Part shown: positions 12,949 to 25,790 of the stretch, piece after piece | Layout of the letters: every line of letters starts with the position of its first letter | Numbering within the stretch: the first letter of the stretch is position 1 | Origin: Hyperoplus lanceolatus | Lineage: Eukaryota > Chordata > Actinopteri > Uranoscopiformes > Ammodytidae | Direction of reading: 5' to 3' | DNA length: 64,000 bases | NCBI GenBank assembly: GCA_026929865.2 | Contig: CM049397.1 | Location: 1,364,001-1,428,000 of the forward strand | Translations under genes and position numbers: made by a program | The notes under the pieces: model-generated | What the model saw: the letters and a program-made list of their open reading frames with translations, nothing else | What the model was told of the DNA's origin: nothing | The model's database searches: none

Positions 12949-14010
12949 CCAAGGGGGCAAAATCCCTTTTTTTTAAAAAACAGACATGGAGCGTTATAAA
13001 AGGTTGTTCACCAGAAATGATATCCAGGACCTTCCAGGATCCCAACCTGGGTGGACAACCTGGTCAACAAGCTGCTGGAAAGCTACAGGGGGCCGACATA
13101 GAGCAAATCAGAACCACTGTTTAAGCGAATGGGGGTGAATGGGGGTGGGCTAATAGGGAATTTTTTAAACTTATAGATATCATTATGAAACTTTGCAAGT
13201 TGATTACTGACATTAAAAAAACAACTTTTCGTATTACAGTATTTTCCAAAAAGTTTGAATAAATATGAAAAATCATCAATAACTTACTAATGATGCGTAC
13301 ATTTGCATATCTGCAAAGCCCCAAAATCTAGATGTTGGACAAAAGCTGAGTCAATTTGTTTTTAAATTTTGAAAACAAAACAAGTGTCCAACTGCCTGAA
13401 GCCTTTCCTAATCACAGTTCAAATTTGATCAATAACCCATAGAAAATGAATTTTTTACACAGTTTTTTCCAAGGGAATGTCTAGCCGTTTCCTAAAATAC
13501 CAGCTAGAGACTCCAAAAGGACACTTTTGATCCATGGCACATGAAATGTAAAAAAAAAATTTTCTATGGGTTATTTATCTTCAGGCAGTTGGACACTTGT
13601 TTTGTTTTCAAAATTTAAAAACAAATTGACTTTGTTTTCTTCCAACATCTAGATTTTGGGGCTTTGCAGATATGCAAATTTACGCATCATTAGTAAGATA
13701 TCGATGATTTTATTTAAACATTTTGGAAAATACTGTAATACAAAACGTTTTTGTTTTGATGTCAGTAATCAACTGGCAAAGTTTCATAATGATATCTATA
13801 AGTTCAAAAAATTGCCCATTAGCCCATCCCCATTCACCCCCATTCACTTAAACAGTGGTTCTGATTTGCTATGTAGGCCCTCTGTAGCTTTCCAGCAGCT
13901 TGTTGACAAGGTTGTCCACCCAGGTTGTGATCGTGGAAGGTCCTAGATGTCATTTTTGGTTAACAACCTTTTACAACGCTCCATGTCCATAAAATCACTT
14001 TGCCCCCTGG
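12949..14010. mobile_element. Foldback element 2 (1.06-kb inverted repeat)
   Basis: The sequence from 12949 inward is the reverse complement of the sequence from 14010 inward for roughly 460-510 bp per arm, with a few percent mismatch. The ends are CCAAGGGGGCAAA and TTTGCCCCCTGG. Landmarks: AATGGGGGTGAATGGGGGTG near 13130 pairs with its complement near 13830, and AATAACCCATAGAAAAT near 13432 pairs with ATTTTCTATGGGTTATT near 13560. The loop is only about 100 bp (roughly 13460-13550). Open frames inside it are mirror-image artefacts. Confidence 0.88.
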
Positions 14011-14400
14011 GTAAGACAACTTTTTTTAAAACAATCATATTTTCACTGCACTTTGTCATGAATAAATTCTGCTAATGCCCTTTTCTGTGAAACATCCTGA
14101 ATTAATGGGAAACGTGTAAATTTGAGTGATAAATCATTTTAGCTCGCTAAGAGGAGAGCAAATGTAAAAAGTAACTCACATTACTCCGTTCTCCCCTACC
14201 CCAGTCACTGCTTATATTTTGAAAACATCTGAACTAACTCTGACTGACGGCAGACTTGCTGTTCAATGTGATATTCATTCAACTCAACCGAAAAAAAAAG
14301 AAAAGAGTGACAAACAATATCTGAAGAAACAATTTAAATATCTAAGAGCAAACATCAGGCTATAAAACATCATCTGTGACATTACACCATAATTATCTTT

Positions 14401-14510
14401 TAAAAATTCAATTCAATTCAGTTTATTTAAGAAGGTGACAAATTAATTAAACGGATGATCATACATGGATTAAAAAAAATACAGAATTAGCCAAAAGGCT
14501 AAAAAGTGAT
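14401..14510 (-). mobile_element. Probable LINE 3' end
   Basis: On the minus strand the block ends in AAATAAACTGAATTGAATTG, a simple-repeat tail like those of fish non-LTR retrotransposons. The upstream part is too short to assign a clade. Confidence 0.4.
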
Positions 14511-17318
14511 TTTGACAACACGCATTCTACTTAATCACTGACTCCACCTTTAATTGAATATATTTTCCATTCAAAATGAAACAGAAAAAAATAGGTATTG
14601 TTACCTATACGTTTAGTGTAAGCTGCATGAAAACAGTATAAAGCTTAACAAGAGTATTGTTAGTGACCAAGTGCTCAAATGTAAATCTTCCACTTGGTGA
14701 TGTCAGGGAAGGAGAGATGAAGGATGTTCCTCCTTTAATAGTACAGACATTTTGTGAGAAAATAGGGGTGGACCTCAAACAAATTGCAACAAAAACCATT
14801 CCAACTGTTTTTGACTCATGAATAAATAAATAATGTAAATAATAACATACTAAAAGTCTTAAGGAATCCATGTGGTGGAAAGTTATTTTCTAAGGGGTTT
14901 CCTAACCATAACTTTATACCAATTTTCGGCTTCCTTTAGTACTGTTTTGTGGTAGAGGGGATATGTGCCAAATTGTTAACCTTTTCAGAAAAGCTTGAGA
15001 CTTGGTACACTTATACAGTTTGGGGCCCTGAACATTTTCAGATATTTAGCCATTGCAAAATCGAATCATGGTTGCCGTGGCGACCATTTTACTTTCCGCC
15101 ATAGCCTAATTATGCATTTTTCATCATAACTCCAGAACCAGACATAATAACACATAACTAGTGATGTCTACCCCTATGTTTTCATGGTCAGGGATTACAA
15201 TGATACCACATACAACATCAGAAACTATTCAGGTGAATAGTTAAGGGTGAATTCAATGATTTTGCCTGGTGTCCCATTGATGACTGCTGGGGAGGTCAGT
15301 TGTCAACCATAAGCCTACATCACTATATGCCTCACCACACGTACCTGCAGAGAGTGTGTCTGCACTCTTTCAATCTACCATACTGTCAACAGGATAAAGA
15401 GGCAGCTTTATTGGGTCTGTGAGCTGCATGTCAAAGAAGAGGCTGATCTGAACAAACACCATCAGATAACACAGACTTGATGTGTCACACAGTGCCAGTG
15501 AATAGTGCTTCTCTCTGTTATCTTACTCTTTTTGCATCACTGGCACATAGAAGTAAAACATACAACCGCATATGTAGTAAACACAATATTACAACATATT
15601 ATTACATATTATTATACATAACACAACCAGCAACACTTTTGAAAACTTTCAAACTGAAGTTATCTCATGGTGTCATCTAGTGGTCATGCTGTCCAACTGC
15701 AAAATTTGGATTGAAGTGAAGTTTTGAAGTTGGCAGTAAGCACATTGGAAGGTTAGAACTACTTTCATCATATTACATCCCCATGTAATATGCCTATACT
15801 GTATATACTGTACATCCCCCATCAATTCCATCAGTTGACAGATGTGTTCTTCTCTGTACGAGCGTGGTAGAAAACTGAAGCAGGGAAAAAATTGCTGAGC
15901 CAACAAAGGGGGAAATATTTGTTTCCTCAAATGTCTAGGCTCTAGAATGAAGGAAGCACCCTGGCTGCTCTTCCCACACTACACCCTTTAACAATCACAG
16001 TCAGTCACTGGTACTTGCCTACTATGCAGTGAATGCCTCATGGCCCATCCTGCATCCTGGACATGGTCAAACAATATACCCCAGCTTTGCTACTAGCTCC
16101 CTGTGGTTGGGGCAGCAATCGCTCCAGACAATCCATTGCCCCTGTTACACTGCCCATGGAAGCCGGGGAATATTCCCTCTTTTCTCAGCCACACCCTGAA
16201 GTGTAAACAGGACAGACACTGAAAGGCAGACACAGCTTGTTCCGGCAATTTATTTGATTATTTCCATTTTAAAGTAATAAGAATTCATTCTTTAGAAATA
16301 GTGAAATAGGACTTTTCTGCAGCAGGACGGTGTGTGGGGGGAATGAGACAAAATAAACTACATGTTTGTTTGTTTGTTCCTGGTAATAAGGGAACATGTC
16401 ACCCATTGCAACAGAATTGCTCATCTGTGTTTTATTATAATTTTTGTACAAAGATGAATTTATCTGGCAAATAGTTTAGTTGGATCAATTCATTATTGGG
16501 TGTGGAGTACCCAGTTTTTTGCCTGTATCAATAGGATGTTGCTTTTACGAGAACTTCTGGGCAGAAGCCCTGAAATCCGTGGTGGACCAATTAAGCTACG
16601 GTTGTATTTTGACCTTTGAGTCAGTGGATGAGTTGGCGCATATACAGTATAGTGAGACTATGATTGGCTGGGAGCAGCTAGTGGGCCGGAGAATCTCCAC
16701 ACACACCTGCATCCACAACCTACCCAATGCTCTTATTAGCTTTCTTTTATACAAACGGCAAACTGCATTACCGTTTAATGCTATTTCCTTTTTGTAGAGA
16801 GTGTTTTGTAACACTTTCTGGATGGGTTTTTCATTTTGTTGTCACTTATGTTTCCACAATTCTATTAAAATGTACTCCTGGAAATGATTTGATATTCATT
16901 TTTTTTTACATCGATATTAAAGGTGGAGGCAGTGATTCTGGAGAACGCTTCTCATTAAAATCACTTTTAGTCAAAATCTGTGAATAGCTTCTCATCATCC
17001 GCTCACTGTCTGTAATGTGTGTGTGGACCGTGGAAGATATTCCCTGATTTTGACAACAAGTGTTGTACAACACCTTTATTGTATTCAAAACCAATATTTT
17101 AGTTTTAATAAACAACAATTTTCCCCTGATCTGTTTTGCAGTGAAGAATTAAGCAGATGTCCATGGTCTCTGGTCAATGAGTCCTAATGACTTCAGTGAT
17201 CCCCTGGATTTCATAACACATCTGGTAAAAACATGTTATTCCTTCTGTACTTGGGTTCATGACACTATTGACATTTCCATTAGCTTCAACTGTTACAAAT
17301 ATGACATTGAGGAACATG
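14511..17318. other. Non-coding sequence, no feature recognised
   Basis: Only short open frames without recognisable domains are present. No terminal inverted repeats or microsatellites of note were found. Confidence 0.4.
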
Positions 17319-17326
17319 GTGAACAG

Positions 17327-18207
17327 TAGGGATGGGAATTGATAAGAATTTAACAATTCCGGTTCCGATTCTGCTTATCGATCCGATCCGATTCCTTATC
17401 GATTCTCATTGGGTGAGAGAATAAGTACAAATTAGTTTGTTTATATTAACTCTCTTTAATATCTGATCAGAGGTGTGTCTAGTCTGTGCCTTGAAAGATT
17501 ATCAAGAGTAGGCTACTTGAGGATTAGGAAATTGTCAATTTTCACATTAATTGGTCCAGACAAAAAAATAAATGTTTGGCTTTTAAGCCCAAATGCCATT
17601 ATGTGCCCTAAAAACTAAAAACACAGACTGAAAACAGTCAAGGAAGAGCTTGTGCCTTTTGGAATATTAACAGTGCTCATTTGCACTTGAAACAAAATTC
17701 AACTGACATAATAAATATAAACAAGTCTTTTGAAAAGATAAGACCAGCTATCAACTTTGGCAAATTAACCATTTTTATGCCGAAAAATCATCATGTTTGC
17801 CCTCTCAGGAAGGATACGAGATATTTAATGTATACATGTTAAGTGTTATTATATGAAGATTGCGCCCTTACTCTGAAAGGGCAACGTGATGATGTCACTA
17901 CGTTCACGTGAAGGAACTCTTTCTTTATAGGTCCGTGGAAGGAACGCGTCAGGTCAAACTGTCACGTTGTACGTTGTTGTTGAACTGACTGCACAGTCAT
18001 GTAGGCTATTCAAGAAGAGAATAAATACGCCATGAAGACTAAAAGAGAATTTATCGCTTTGCTTATTCTTCACCACACCAGCAACGAGGAGTCACCGCTC
18101 CATCTCAGCTTTACAATGTACATGCTGTTCTTATGTGCAGCGCGCTGTTTATTATTAATATAATGAACCGGTTCTTGTTTAGAACCGGTTCTCGATTCCC
18201 ATCCCTA
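17327..18207. mobile_element. hAT MITE with perfect 8-bp target duplication
   Basis: An 881-bp element starts TAGGGATGGGAAT and ends ATTCCCATCCCTA. It is flanked by GTGAACAG on both sides (17319-17326 and 18208-18215). An 8-bp duplication and TAGGG ends are diagnostic of hAT transposition. A GATCCGATCCGATTC-type subterminal stretch follows the left end and an ACCGGTTC palindrome precedes the right end. No transposase remnant was recognised inside, so it is non-autonomous. Confidence 0.93.
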
Positions 18208-18296
18208 GTGAACAGTATAGCTTCTTAACAATGGCATATTAGCATGCTGATGTTAACATTTAGCTCAAAGTACAACTGCCTATACACATGGCCTAT

Positions 18297-18824
18297 TAGG
18301 GCACATTCACACTAGGCCATCTGTACTGTGGCCAAGTACGTTTGCCCCCTAAAGTCTAGTTGGTTTGACCAGTGTCAGTGCGCTTTTCCTACTCAAGATC
18401 AGAACACTTCCTCGGACCTAGCACAGTTGGGAGAGGTGAGCTTGGGCAAGGTACAGATGCTAATGAGCCGACATGCACACAAGCACGCGCATAGACACCG
18501 ATCCTGACGTCAGTTTATAAGAGACTGTTTCGTGCGACCCAATACGTGGTACATAGAAGCGTCGGTCTGATGTAGAAGTGGAATGTTTGCTGCAAATATG
18601 ATCGGATGAAACTATTCAAAAACAATCAGATATAGACTTTCAGTTCCCTCTGAATCCCAAACGCGCATATACTGTAGACGTGACGTAGGGCAAGAAGCAA
18701 TGGTGCCTAGGCCCAGATCTTTAGAAACAGTCTGAGTACAGGCCGGTGGAGGAGTGGTGTGTGTGGGGGATAATGGTGCTTAGGCACGGTACGGGGCAGC
18801 TGGGCCTAGTGTGAGTGCACCCTA
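18297..18824. mobile_element. MITE with TAGGGCACATTCACACTAGG ends
   Basis: The left end (TAGGGCACATTCACACTAGG) and right end (CCTAGTGTGAGTGCACCCTA) are inverted repeats of about 20 bp. The flanks show no clear target duplication, so the insertion is old or the borders are imprecise. A partial relative lies at 41663-41885. Ends of this kind are usual in fish hAT-like MITEs; that assignment is inferred. Confidence 0.75.
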
Positions 18825-18947
18825 GCAAACCTCTATTCAGGTTTCATGTCGATATAGTCGCTTTGTTATCATGTTTGTTTTAAATATGTATTTAACGACA
18901 GCACTTCCAAATTTAATAATGACAAAGCAAACTATAGAATTCACTCA

Positions 18948-18950
<3 letters not shown>

Positions 18951-19016
<66 letters not shown>

Positions 19017-19030
19017 CACTAACACACACA
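18951..19030. repeat. (CA)n microsatellite
   Basis: A pure CA run to 19009, then interrupted units. Confidence 0.96.
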
Positions 19031-19479
19031 CTCATCTTAATATGAGCTCAAGAGAAATTAAAGGGCTTTTCCCATGAAATACAACAAGTGCAGACATTCT
19101 TTATTGCTGTCACCGTTAGTCATTGTACCACACTTCTCATCATCAGATTGTTTCTTGTTATGTCAGCTAATCCAATAGCAATCACACTTTCCACACAAGC
19201 TTCCTTTGAAAGTCCTAATCACATCCTAATGACAGAAATGCATTCCATTTCCTTCACACAAGCCTCAATGGGAAAAGTCAAGCCATGCACACAATATCAA
19301 TAGATGCTCACTAAACACCAGCAGAAAATATCAGGAGAACAGCAGGGAAGCTGTATTTTCTTGACTGCTAGTAAGTGAATGTAATTGCCCTCCTGCAGCT
19401 GGCAAGGGATGTTGTTAGTGTATGTGAATCAATACTGTAGTGTTCGGCAGCAACAACAGAGATGCGCGTGAAAGTATTA

Positions 19480-19720
19480 TCATACTGAAAGCCCCTTGAC
19501 AAATGTGATTAGCGGCCGTTGGAGAGGGGCTGTTCCCACAAGGACCTGCTGCCACGGCGACCCTGCTTAACCTCTTGATTCTCAGGGTTCAAGTCCAATT
19601 AACCTTTGGAAGGAAGCAGGAGTCTCACCAGTGGTTCAGTGGATAGAAGCCCAATAGTAATCATTTCATTTTCTGGTTCATCAAACAGGCCCGGGCCCCA
19701 CCTCACTAATCTCAATCAAA
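19480..19720. promoter_or_regulatory. Candidate conserved non-coding element
   Basis: A repeat-free, GC-balanced stretch containing TGTGATTAGCGG and CCAATTAACC cores. Composition-based guess only. Confidence 0.2.
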
Positions 19721-20051
19721 GACATAGCCATTTATCATCGTAGACACTCAAAGGAACAGTTTGACCATAGTAGGCTGGTTAGAGCTCAATCCATGTATCA
19801 TGTAGCCTATCTACTGTTAACAACTCACACAGACACTGTGACATGTACTTTTTATGTATATTTGTCTTACTTTTATATACATACTAGTTCAATGTTTATG
19901 TTTACCTGTACATTGATTGTATAAATACAGAAGCTCTATGCCTGGGATGCTAGTGGTACTGACGCTAGCAGTATGTACCTATATGCTACATGTATCATAT
20001 TTGAGTCCATTGCAAGAGAATGTACATCTCCCAGCATGGTCCAACCTCATC

Positions 20052-20664
20052 TTAAAGGCCAGGACACACCAGTCCGACTACCCGAAAATGGAGTCTGCCG
20101 TTTCAGGCAGCTCCAGTCTGTCCGTTGCGGCCAAAAAAGTGCCAAGAACACACCGAGCCGACGACTGACTTTCCGTACGCTCTGCGCTTGCACGAAACGT
20201 AATGTCTCCACAACAGCAGGCGGCGCTAATCTGTATTGTGGCCCAAAAAAATACGGAAGCCGGAAATGATGGGACAGCTCTCTAGACCATAAACATAGAT
20301 ATAAATACGTATTTATATTTATGGACCATAAAGAGCACCATTTTTAGCAGAGAGTGTCGAGCAGTCAACAAGGGTTGATGCATGTGAGTACTCGCTGAAC
20401 AAAACAAACAAACACATTAAAACAATGGCTAACTGTTGTTAGCTGTTTGTGCTACCCGCCTCACTTCCGGGCTTCACTGATTCGCTAGCCCTCCACCATT
20501 TTGCTCCAACTGAAAGACTGCCCACCGCCATGTTCAATCGGCTCAAAAGAAGCCCGACGACATCTACGACGACCGACGTCACGGCACACACCAAACAGAT
20601 TCGTGTCCCCGCCCCTTCCAGACTCTCCGACGGCGATAATCGGGCCGCTGTGTCCTGGCCTTAA
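20052..20664. mobile_element. TTAA-flanked MITE, family 2, copy 1
   Basis: It is bounded by TTAA at 20052-20055 and 20661-20664, with inverted ends AGGCCAGGACACA. About 14.4 kb downstream, a second copy in the same orientation (34464-35057) matches over most of its length. The GC-rich interior has no coding domain. A TTAA-specific mobiliser (piggyBac or Kolobok type) is inferred. Confidence 0.85.
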
Positions 20665-20689
20665 GAAGCCGTATTAAATGTGTTTGAAG

Positions 20690-20930
20690 TGGGGAGGTTC
20701 TCCCTGTGTAAACTGAGGGTCCTCTCTTAGCTCACTGAATGCTCGTGATTGATCCAGGCTGACTGGCTCTGAGAGGACCAGACACATAGATTGATGACCC
20801 AGAGGTCAGCACAAACACACAGGTCGTAGGATGTAATTAGGGGCTCGCTGTGGGAGATAGATGAGTGACAGATTAAAATCAAAGGAGACAGCTAAAGGGG
20901 GAATTCCATTATGTTACAAGTTGCTTTGTC
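20690..20930. promoter_or_regulatory. Candidate conserved non-coding element
   Basis: A repeat-free stretch with TGATTGATCC, GATTGATGACC and GAGTGACAGATTAAAATC motifs, resembling Pbx/Meis-type TGATTGAT and TGACAG cores. Inference only. Confidence 0.25.
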
Positions 20931-21605
20931 TTAAAAACAGTAGGTTAAGTTTATTTATATTAGTTTTTTTTTTCAATATAGCTGTAAACACACTACCTGC
21001 ATGTTGAACTATTGAATGAACCCTACAAGGGGCACTCATTGAAATAGGCTTACTTTCAAAATGTCAACCCTGTAGAGTAATTGGAGGATATTACGAGACT
21101 ATTTTTACTTTAGCAAATATTTTAAAATATTCATTTTGATGTTGCAAATCAAGGTCAACCAGGGTACCATATATGGTTCCTTGCCCTATACAGGGTTAAC
21201 TAAAATATTGACCAAATTTCTCTTTTCCAGTATCAAGTGAAAAGGGCCAAAGCATCAGCAGATGTTTATTCCCATGAATGGAAAATACCTGTGTCATGCT
21301 GTAGCTGGATTTCAAGTAGCATCATGGACTATATTAACATTACTGTTTCTACAATGACTTGTATTTCTTCTATCAAGATAGCACTCAAAGCATGAGTGTC
21401 TCCTCATCCAGAGGGGAATTGAGTCATCTTTCTCTCTGTCAATCACATTACATTTGGGTCAGTAGGTCTGTCACAGGAGTAAGTACTTTCAAACACATAC
21501 CAGTGAGTCCCTACTTTAACAAGTATGTTACATAATAGAGTTGTCTTTGATCCGCATAGGCACTAAACCAACAGGATACCATGATTATTTAAATGTTCAT
21601 TTTGT

Positions 21606-22042
21606 TGTGATAGCTCGGGGATTGGACCCAAAAACACAATGCAGAAACTCAGGTAAACCAGTTTTCGAACAATATTTATTGTTAGGGGGATCCGCGACAG
21701 ACAGGCAGGGATACTGGACGGCCGGGGGTTGTAGCAAGCATGAACAGGTGTGAATCCGGAGCTGCAGGCAGGAAAGGTGATCGGCGGAGGCAAACTGACA
21801 CGGAAGAAAACGAGAGCAGAGTTAGTGACTTGCTCCAACTGAGGACGTGAAAAACAACAAACAAAAGACAAGAAACTCGGGCATAATACTGCTCTGGGAA
21901 GTAGTACACTCTGGCGCCGGATGACTGGAGTCCATAGGCTTAAGTAGAGAGGGTCTAATTAGCCAACGATCCTCACCTGGAGCAGTCTACCCAGGAGTGC
22001 CGCCACACCCACATGCCAACAGGGAGACAGTGAGTCATGACA
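21606..22042 (-). mobile_element. Solo-LTR-like block
   Basis: Read on the minus strand, this 437-bp block starts TGTCATGACTC and ends GAGCTATCACA, the TG...CA borders of an LTR. It carries an AATAAATA polyadenylation-type signal near its 3' end (plus positions 21671-21679). No gag/pol sequence adjoins it, so it would be a solo LTR left by recombination. Flanks (CATTTTGT, CATTTTTT) are similar but not identical, so the target duplication is unproven. It could be another class of repeat. Confidence 0.5.
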
Positions 22043-22484
22043 CATTTTTTTCCATTCCTCTCTTGATGAGAAGATTCAGAATATTTTGGACAGATATTTT
22101 GGGGGTTCTAAATCAACTTACACTTTAGGCAGTCATCATACCTTTACAACAGAAAGCATGTGCAGGGCTGTACAGTGCGACAGTTTTGATCGCATTTGCT
22201 ACTGAAATTGATCACGTGCGATGATGAATACAAGTCCAGTTGCACCAGTGCTAATGGGCAGATGCTGTCTGTTTGAGACACAGAGGAGCTGTGCACAATA
22301 CTGCTTAGAGGGCTCTACATTAACACTCTCCAAATGCGGGTGAATGTAGTCTTAGGCAAGTAAGTTATTAAGTCTACCCTCCACTTTGGCTGGTGAAAGA
22401 TGTGTGCTCGGGATCTGTGCTTGTGCGGCGATTACAGCGTCTAACTTCACCAACGGTTAAAACAGGAAGGAGACGGCTCTCTAT

Positions 22485-22996
22485 CCCTGCGTTCCATTAG
22501 TAGTTGCACTTCCCCTCGTTCATTTACCCTCAGCCCTTGGTATGACGTAACAGCATACGTTGCACGGAGGGAACTTGGAGTGCGGAGGGAGACTGGGCGG
22601 GGGAGGAGCGGGGGATTTAAATGGAACCCACTTGCTCACTTGCCCTTGTAGTCGCAATGGACCGTCAGTTACATAGGTAGTTGTAGTTCTGAATGCAATA
22701 ATATAGAATTATAACATTCTGCTAAGGTAGCCAATGTTGCAGAAAGCCATTTCCATAGCATAACAAACATTGAATTTCGACACGGTAACTCAGATTATCA
22801 AGATATTGTTACTTACACATGTAAATTGTTTGCTCCAACATATTTTCTTATTTATGTTAGTTTCAACCAAAAACATTTGTTTTAAATAGTCCTATAATTG
22901 GCAGCCATCTGTGTTATAGCAGCAATGTGTAAACTGCAATACTTTCACTGGATTGTTCCTTTGGAAATAGGATAGCCTAATTGAGGCGTTTTGGAA

Positions 22997-23049
<53 letters not shown>

Positions 23050-23328
23050 CCTGCGGGTGGCCGCGATGTCCCTAAAAGCATACAGTCTACCGGAAAATAA
23101 AAGGAGAAGAAGAAGAAGACGAACTGCAATGCACTGTGGGTGATATCCACCTCAAAGTGACCATGGATGTTCACTTGATCACTCAGTCCTCCGAGGGTCT
23201 ATCTCACAAAGATCACTTCAGTTTCCAGACAATTGGAACGACACTTAAGATGGCGGCGGGGATTCCCCGAGGGCAAGTGCCTAGGGCAAGTGAACGAGGG
23301 CCTGTTGAACGGGTATTGGAACGCAGGG
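22485..23328. mobile_element. Inverted-repeat element with CCCTGCGTTCCA ends
   Basis: The left end reads CCCTGCGTTCCATTAGTAG and the right end reads TATTGGAACGCAGGG. Subterminal CCCTCGTTCA and TGAACGAGGG are also inverted. The interior includes a (TA)n tract. No clear target duplication is seen. It is a non-autonomous DNA transposon of uncertain superfamily. Confidence 0.72.
23000..23046. repeat. (TA)n microsatellite
   Basis: A pure TA run inside the inverted-repeat element. Confidence 0.95.
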
Positions 23329-23605
23329 TTTACATTAACGCAGTCAAGTTAGTGCGTGTGCAAACAGAACATTTCCTGTGCGCCTTCACAATGAAAGTCG
23401 GTTACTAGCCAAATGCGAGTTGACTTTTATTTTGAAGCAGGTAAGAACAGGAAGTTAGCGCTTCACAGCCCTGCAGCCAACCATGGACCTATAAAGAAAG
23501 CAGTCAACAGCAGTAACTATCTATGATTTACACAAAGATTGACACAACCTATTTAACTTGGCCTAAATTGTATAACTATGTTTACTAATTTATTTAATAG
23601 GCTAT

Positions 23606-23730
23606 GGGCCGGTTTCGCAGACATGGATCAAGCCTAGTTCTGGACTAAATTGTACTTTCAATGGACAATCTCCATTCAAAATTCCATTTAGTCCAGGACT
23701 AGGCTTAATCCATGTCTGTGAAACTGGCCC
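23606..23730. mobile_element. Short hairpin MITE, 3-bp target duplication
   Basis: A 125-bp near-perfect hairpin. GGGCCGGTTTCGCAGACATG at the left pairs with CATGTCTGTGAAACTGGCCC at the right, and the pairing continues through AAGCCTAG/CTAGGCTT. TAT is present on both sides (23603-23605 and 23731-23733). A 3-bp duplication suggests a PIF/Harbinger-type mobiliser. Confidence 0.85.
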
Positions 23731-24029
23731 TATATGTTCAATGTTTTAAAGTATGGTTTTCATTAAAAGAATGAAATGTTCTAAAAATGTTTGTTATTAT
23801 TAGCCTAATATAATAATGATATGTTTATAAAAATATATAGGTATAGACATTATTTTTATAGTTCTATGGGGGGGAAATAATTCTGAATCAGCAAAAAAAA
23901 GTGCCATTGGCAGGTTAGACTCTTTTGTCTAAATTGCAATCAGTGCACCCCTATTAATTTTTCTACAATTATTACTGCACACTAGGATATCATATTCATT
24001 GAGAATCTCAAATAAAACCAAGATGACAT

Positions 24030-25194
24030 CAGGGCTGCCAAGTTTCACCAAAAGTTTGGAGTGAGATTTTTTGGCCGAGGGACCCAAAACCGTGTCCTCT
24101 TTCCCACCCAATCATTTTTGCTAGTGTCCTGCAAGTTTACATATTGTTCATAATAAATCAGAAATAAAAGACAATTAGAAAATGTGATAAAACATCAAAA
24201 ATCTTATTAAAATAAACAAATTCATGAATTGCAAAGTCGTAGGACCGGTTTTAATTAAACATTGGGTGTGGACATATTGTAAGTGGGGGTCTGGGGTTCC
24301 CCCCCAGAAAATTCTGAGCATTAAACACTTAATTTCCTGCATTCTGGTGAATTTTTATGAAGCAATGTGTGCCTTTTCTGCATTCATTTTATGTAAAGTA
24401 AAATAGAACATTCACGGTTTCGCTGACACAAATTTAATTGAATAGCCTACAATGCATGTGTAGTGCTTTCAAATACCTCCTGTAGCCTATTGTTAAAACA
24501 TTTGGTTAAACTGTAATAAAGGTAATCATTCTATATGTATTCAACATTGTATGGGTTATCCAATTATCCAATTTCAATTCACCATTATTGTATTAAATCT
24601 ATGACACTTGATGTCTTCTCAGAACATATTTTTCCCACAGTAACCTCTAAGCTTAGTTACTCAATACATTCATTCAATTAATGTTGACAACATTTTAGAA
24701 CAAAAATGTGTTGGTGTGTCAACCAGCCCAATAACATAATGCAAAACAAGCTTGAATATATCAAGTGAAGTGACTGATTTGAATTAAGGTGTTCTTACCT
24801 CTTTGTTCATTTAATACCGGCGTCCTTGCTGTCATTAATTTTCCATATAATTTGAAAAAAAGGGCGGGACTGGGAGGCGGCGGTCTTTTATTAGTTTTGT
24901 AGTGTAACGCAGGGGGGCGTGGCCGTGGTGGTTTGCCAAGTGGCTGCTGCGGCTACGGGCTGCACACGGCCATGGACCTATAAAGAAACCGCGCGTGCAG
25001 AAAGCGTGGCAGAAAGAGGATTTCACGGAACTCAGTCCGTTTAGCTTTTCAAAATAAGACTTTCAAAGTAAAAGTACCAAAAAAAATATATATTACGGGG
25101 ATTCATTTCTCTGCGTGAGAAATTGGAGGTGTAGCGTGTGAACTGGTTGATATGCGTGTGTCTCACGGCCAAAGCGTGAGACTTGGCCGCTCTG
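24030..25194. mobile_element. hAT-like element with degenerate ends
   Basis: The left end CAGGGCTGCCAAGT and right end ACTTGGCCGCTCTG are imperfect inverted repeats (about 11 of 14 pairs). TGACAT lies immediately outside both ends (24024-24029 and 25195-25200). The ends look like hAT, but only 6 of the expected 8 duplicated bases are seen. The segment at about 24305-24345 (AAACACTTAATTTCCTGCA) is shared with the hAT element at 51575-52307. Confidence 0.65.
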
Positions 25195-25337
25195 TGACAT
25201 GCTCAAAGGTAATTAGAGCTAAATGCAAGGGTTAGGGTCATGCAAGTTTTCGATCATACTTTGTGTGCTACCAAATTTATTTTTGTGCTACTGAATTTTT
25301 TTGCTTGCTAGCACCAGTGCTACCATTTAAAAAAATA

Positions 25338-25340
<3 letters not shown>

Positions 25341-25379
<39 letters not shown>
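25341..25379. repeat. (GT)n microsatellite
   Basis: Pure GT units. Confidence 0.95.
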
Positions 25380-25380
<1 letters not shown>

Positions 25381-25559
25381 ACATCTGTATTACTGTGTCT
25401 TACTAACAACATTGTTATTTTACTAACCTAACATGAACAGATCAAACTTAGCTGATTATCTTGTCACTGTCCAGGACACAATCTGTCCATCTAGCCAGAC
25501 AGTATTCCCTGCTTGTCTCATGTTAAGGATGCTAATAGTGTGTGTGTAGTGCTACCAGA

Positions 25560-25790
25560 CAGTGGGGTCACAAAGCAAGCATAGCTTGCTGTGTGTTAAC
25601 AATGTGCTGCTGGGAGGGCTAGCAGCAGGACGGACAAGTCTTTGTTGTGCCACATGGCTTGTGGGCTGAAAATGGGCCATGAGGGAGTTGTTCACCCAAT
25701 TGTTCTACTGCGGGTGACATGCATCAGTATCAGCTCTGTTTAAATAGCCGCTCCCCCCACTGACAGATGTATAAATTTGAGGATTTTTTT
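25560..25790. promoter_or_regulatory. Candidate conserved non-coding element
   Basis: A repeat-free stretch with CCCAATTGTTC, TTTAAATAGCC and ACTGACAGATG motifs. Composition-based inference only. Confidence 0.2.
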
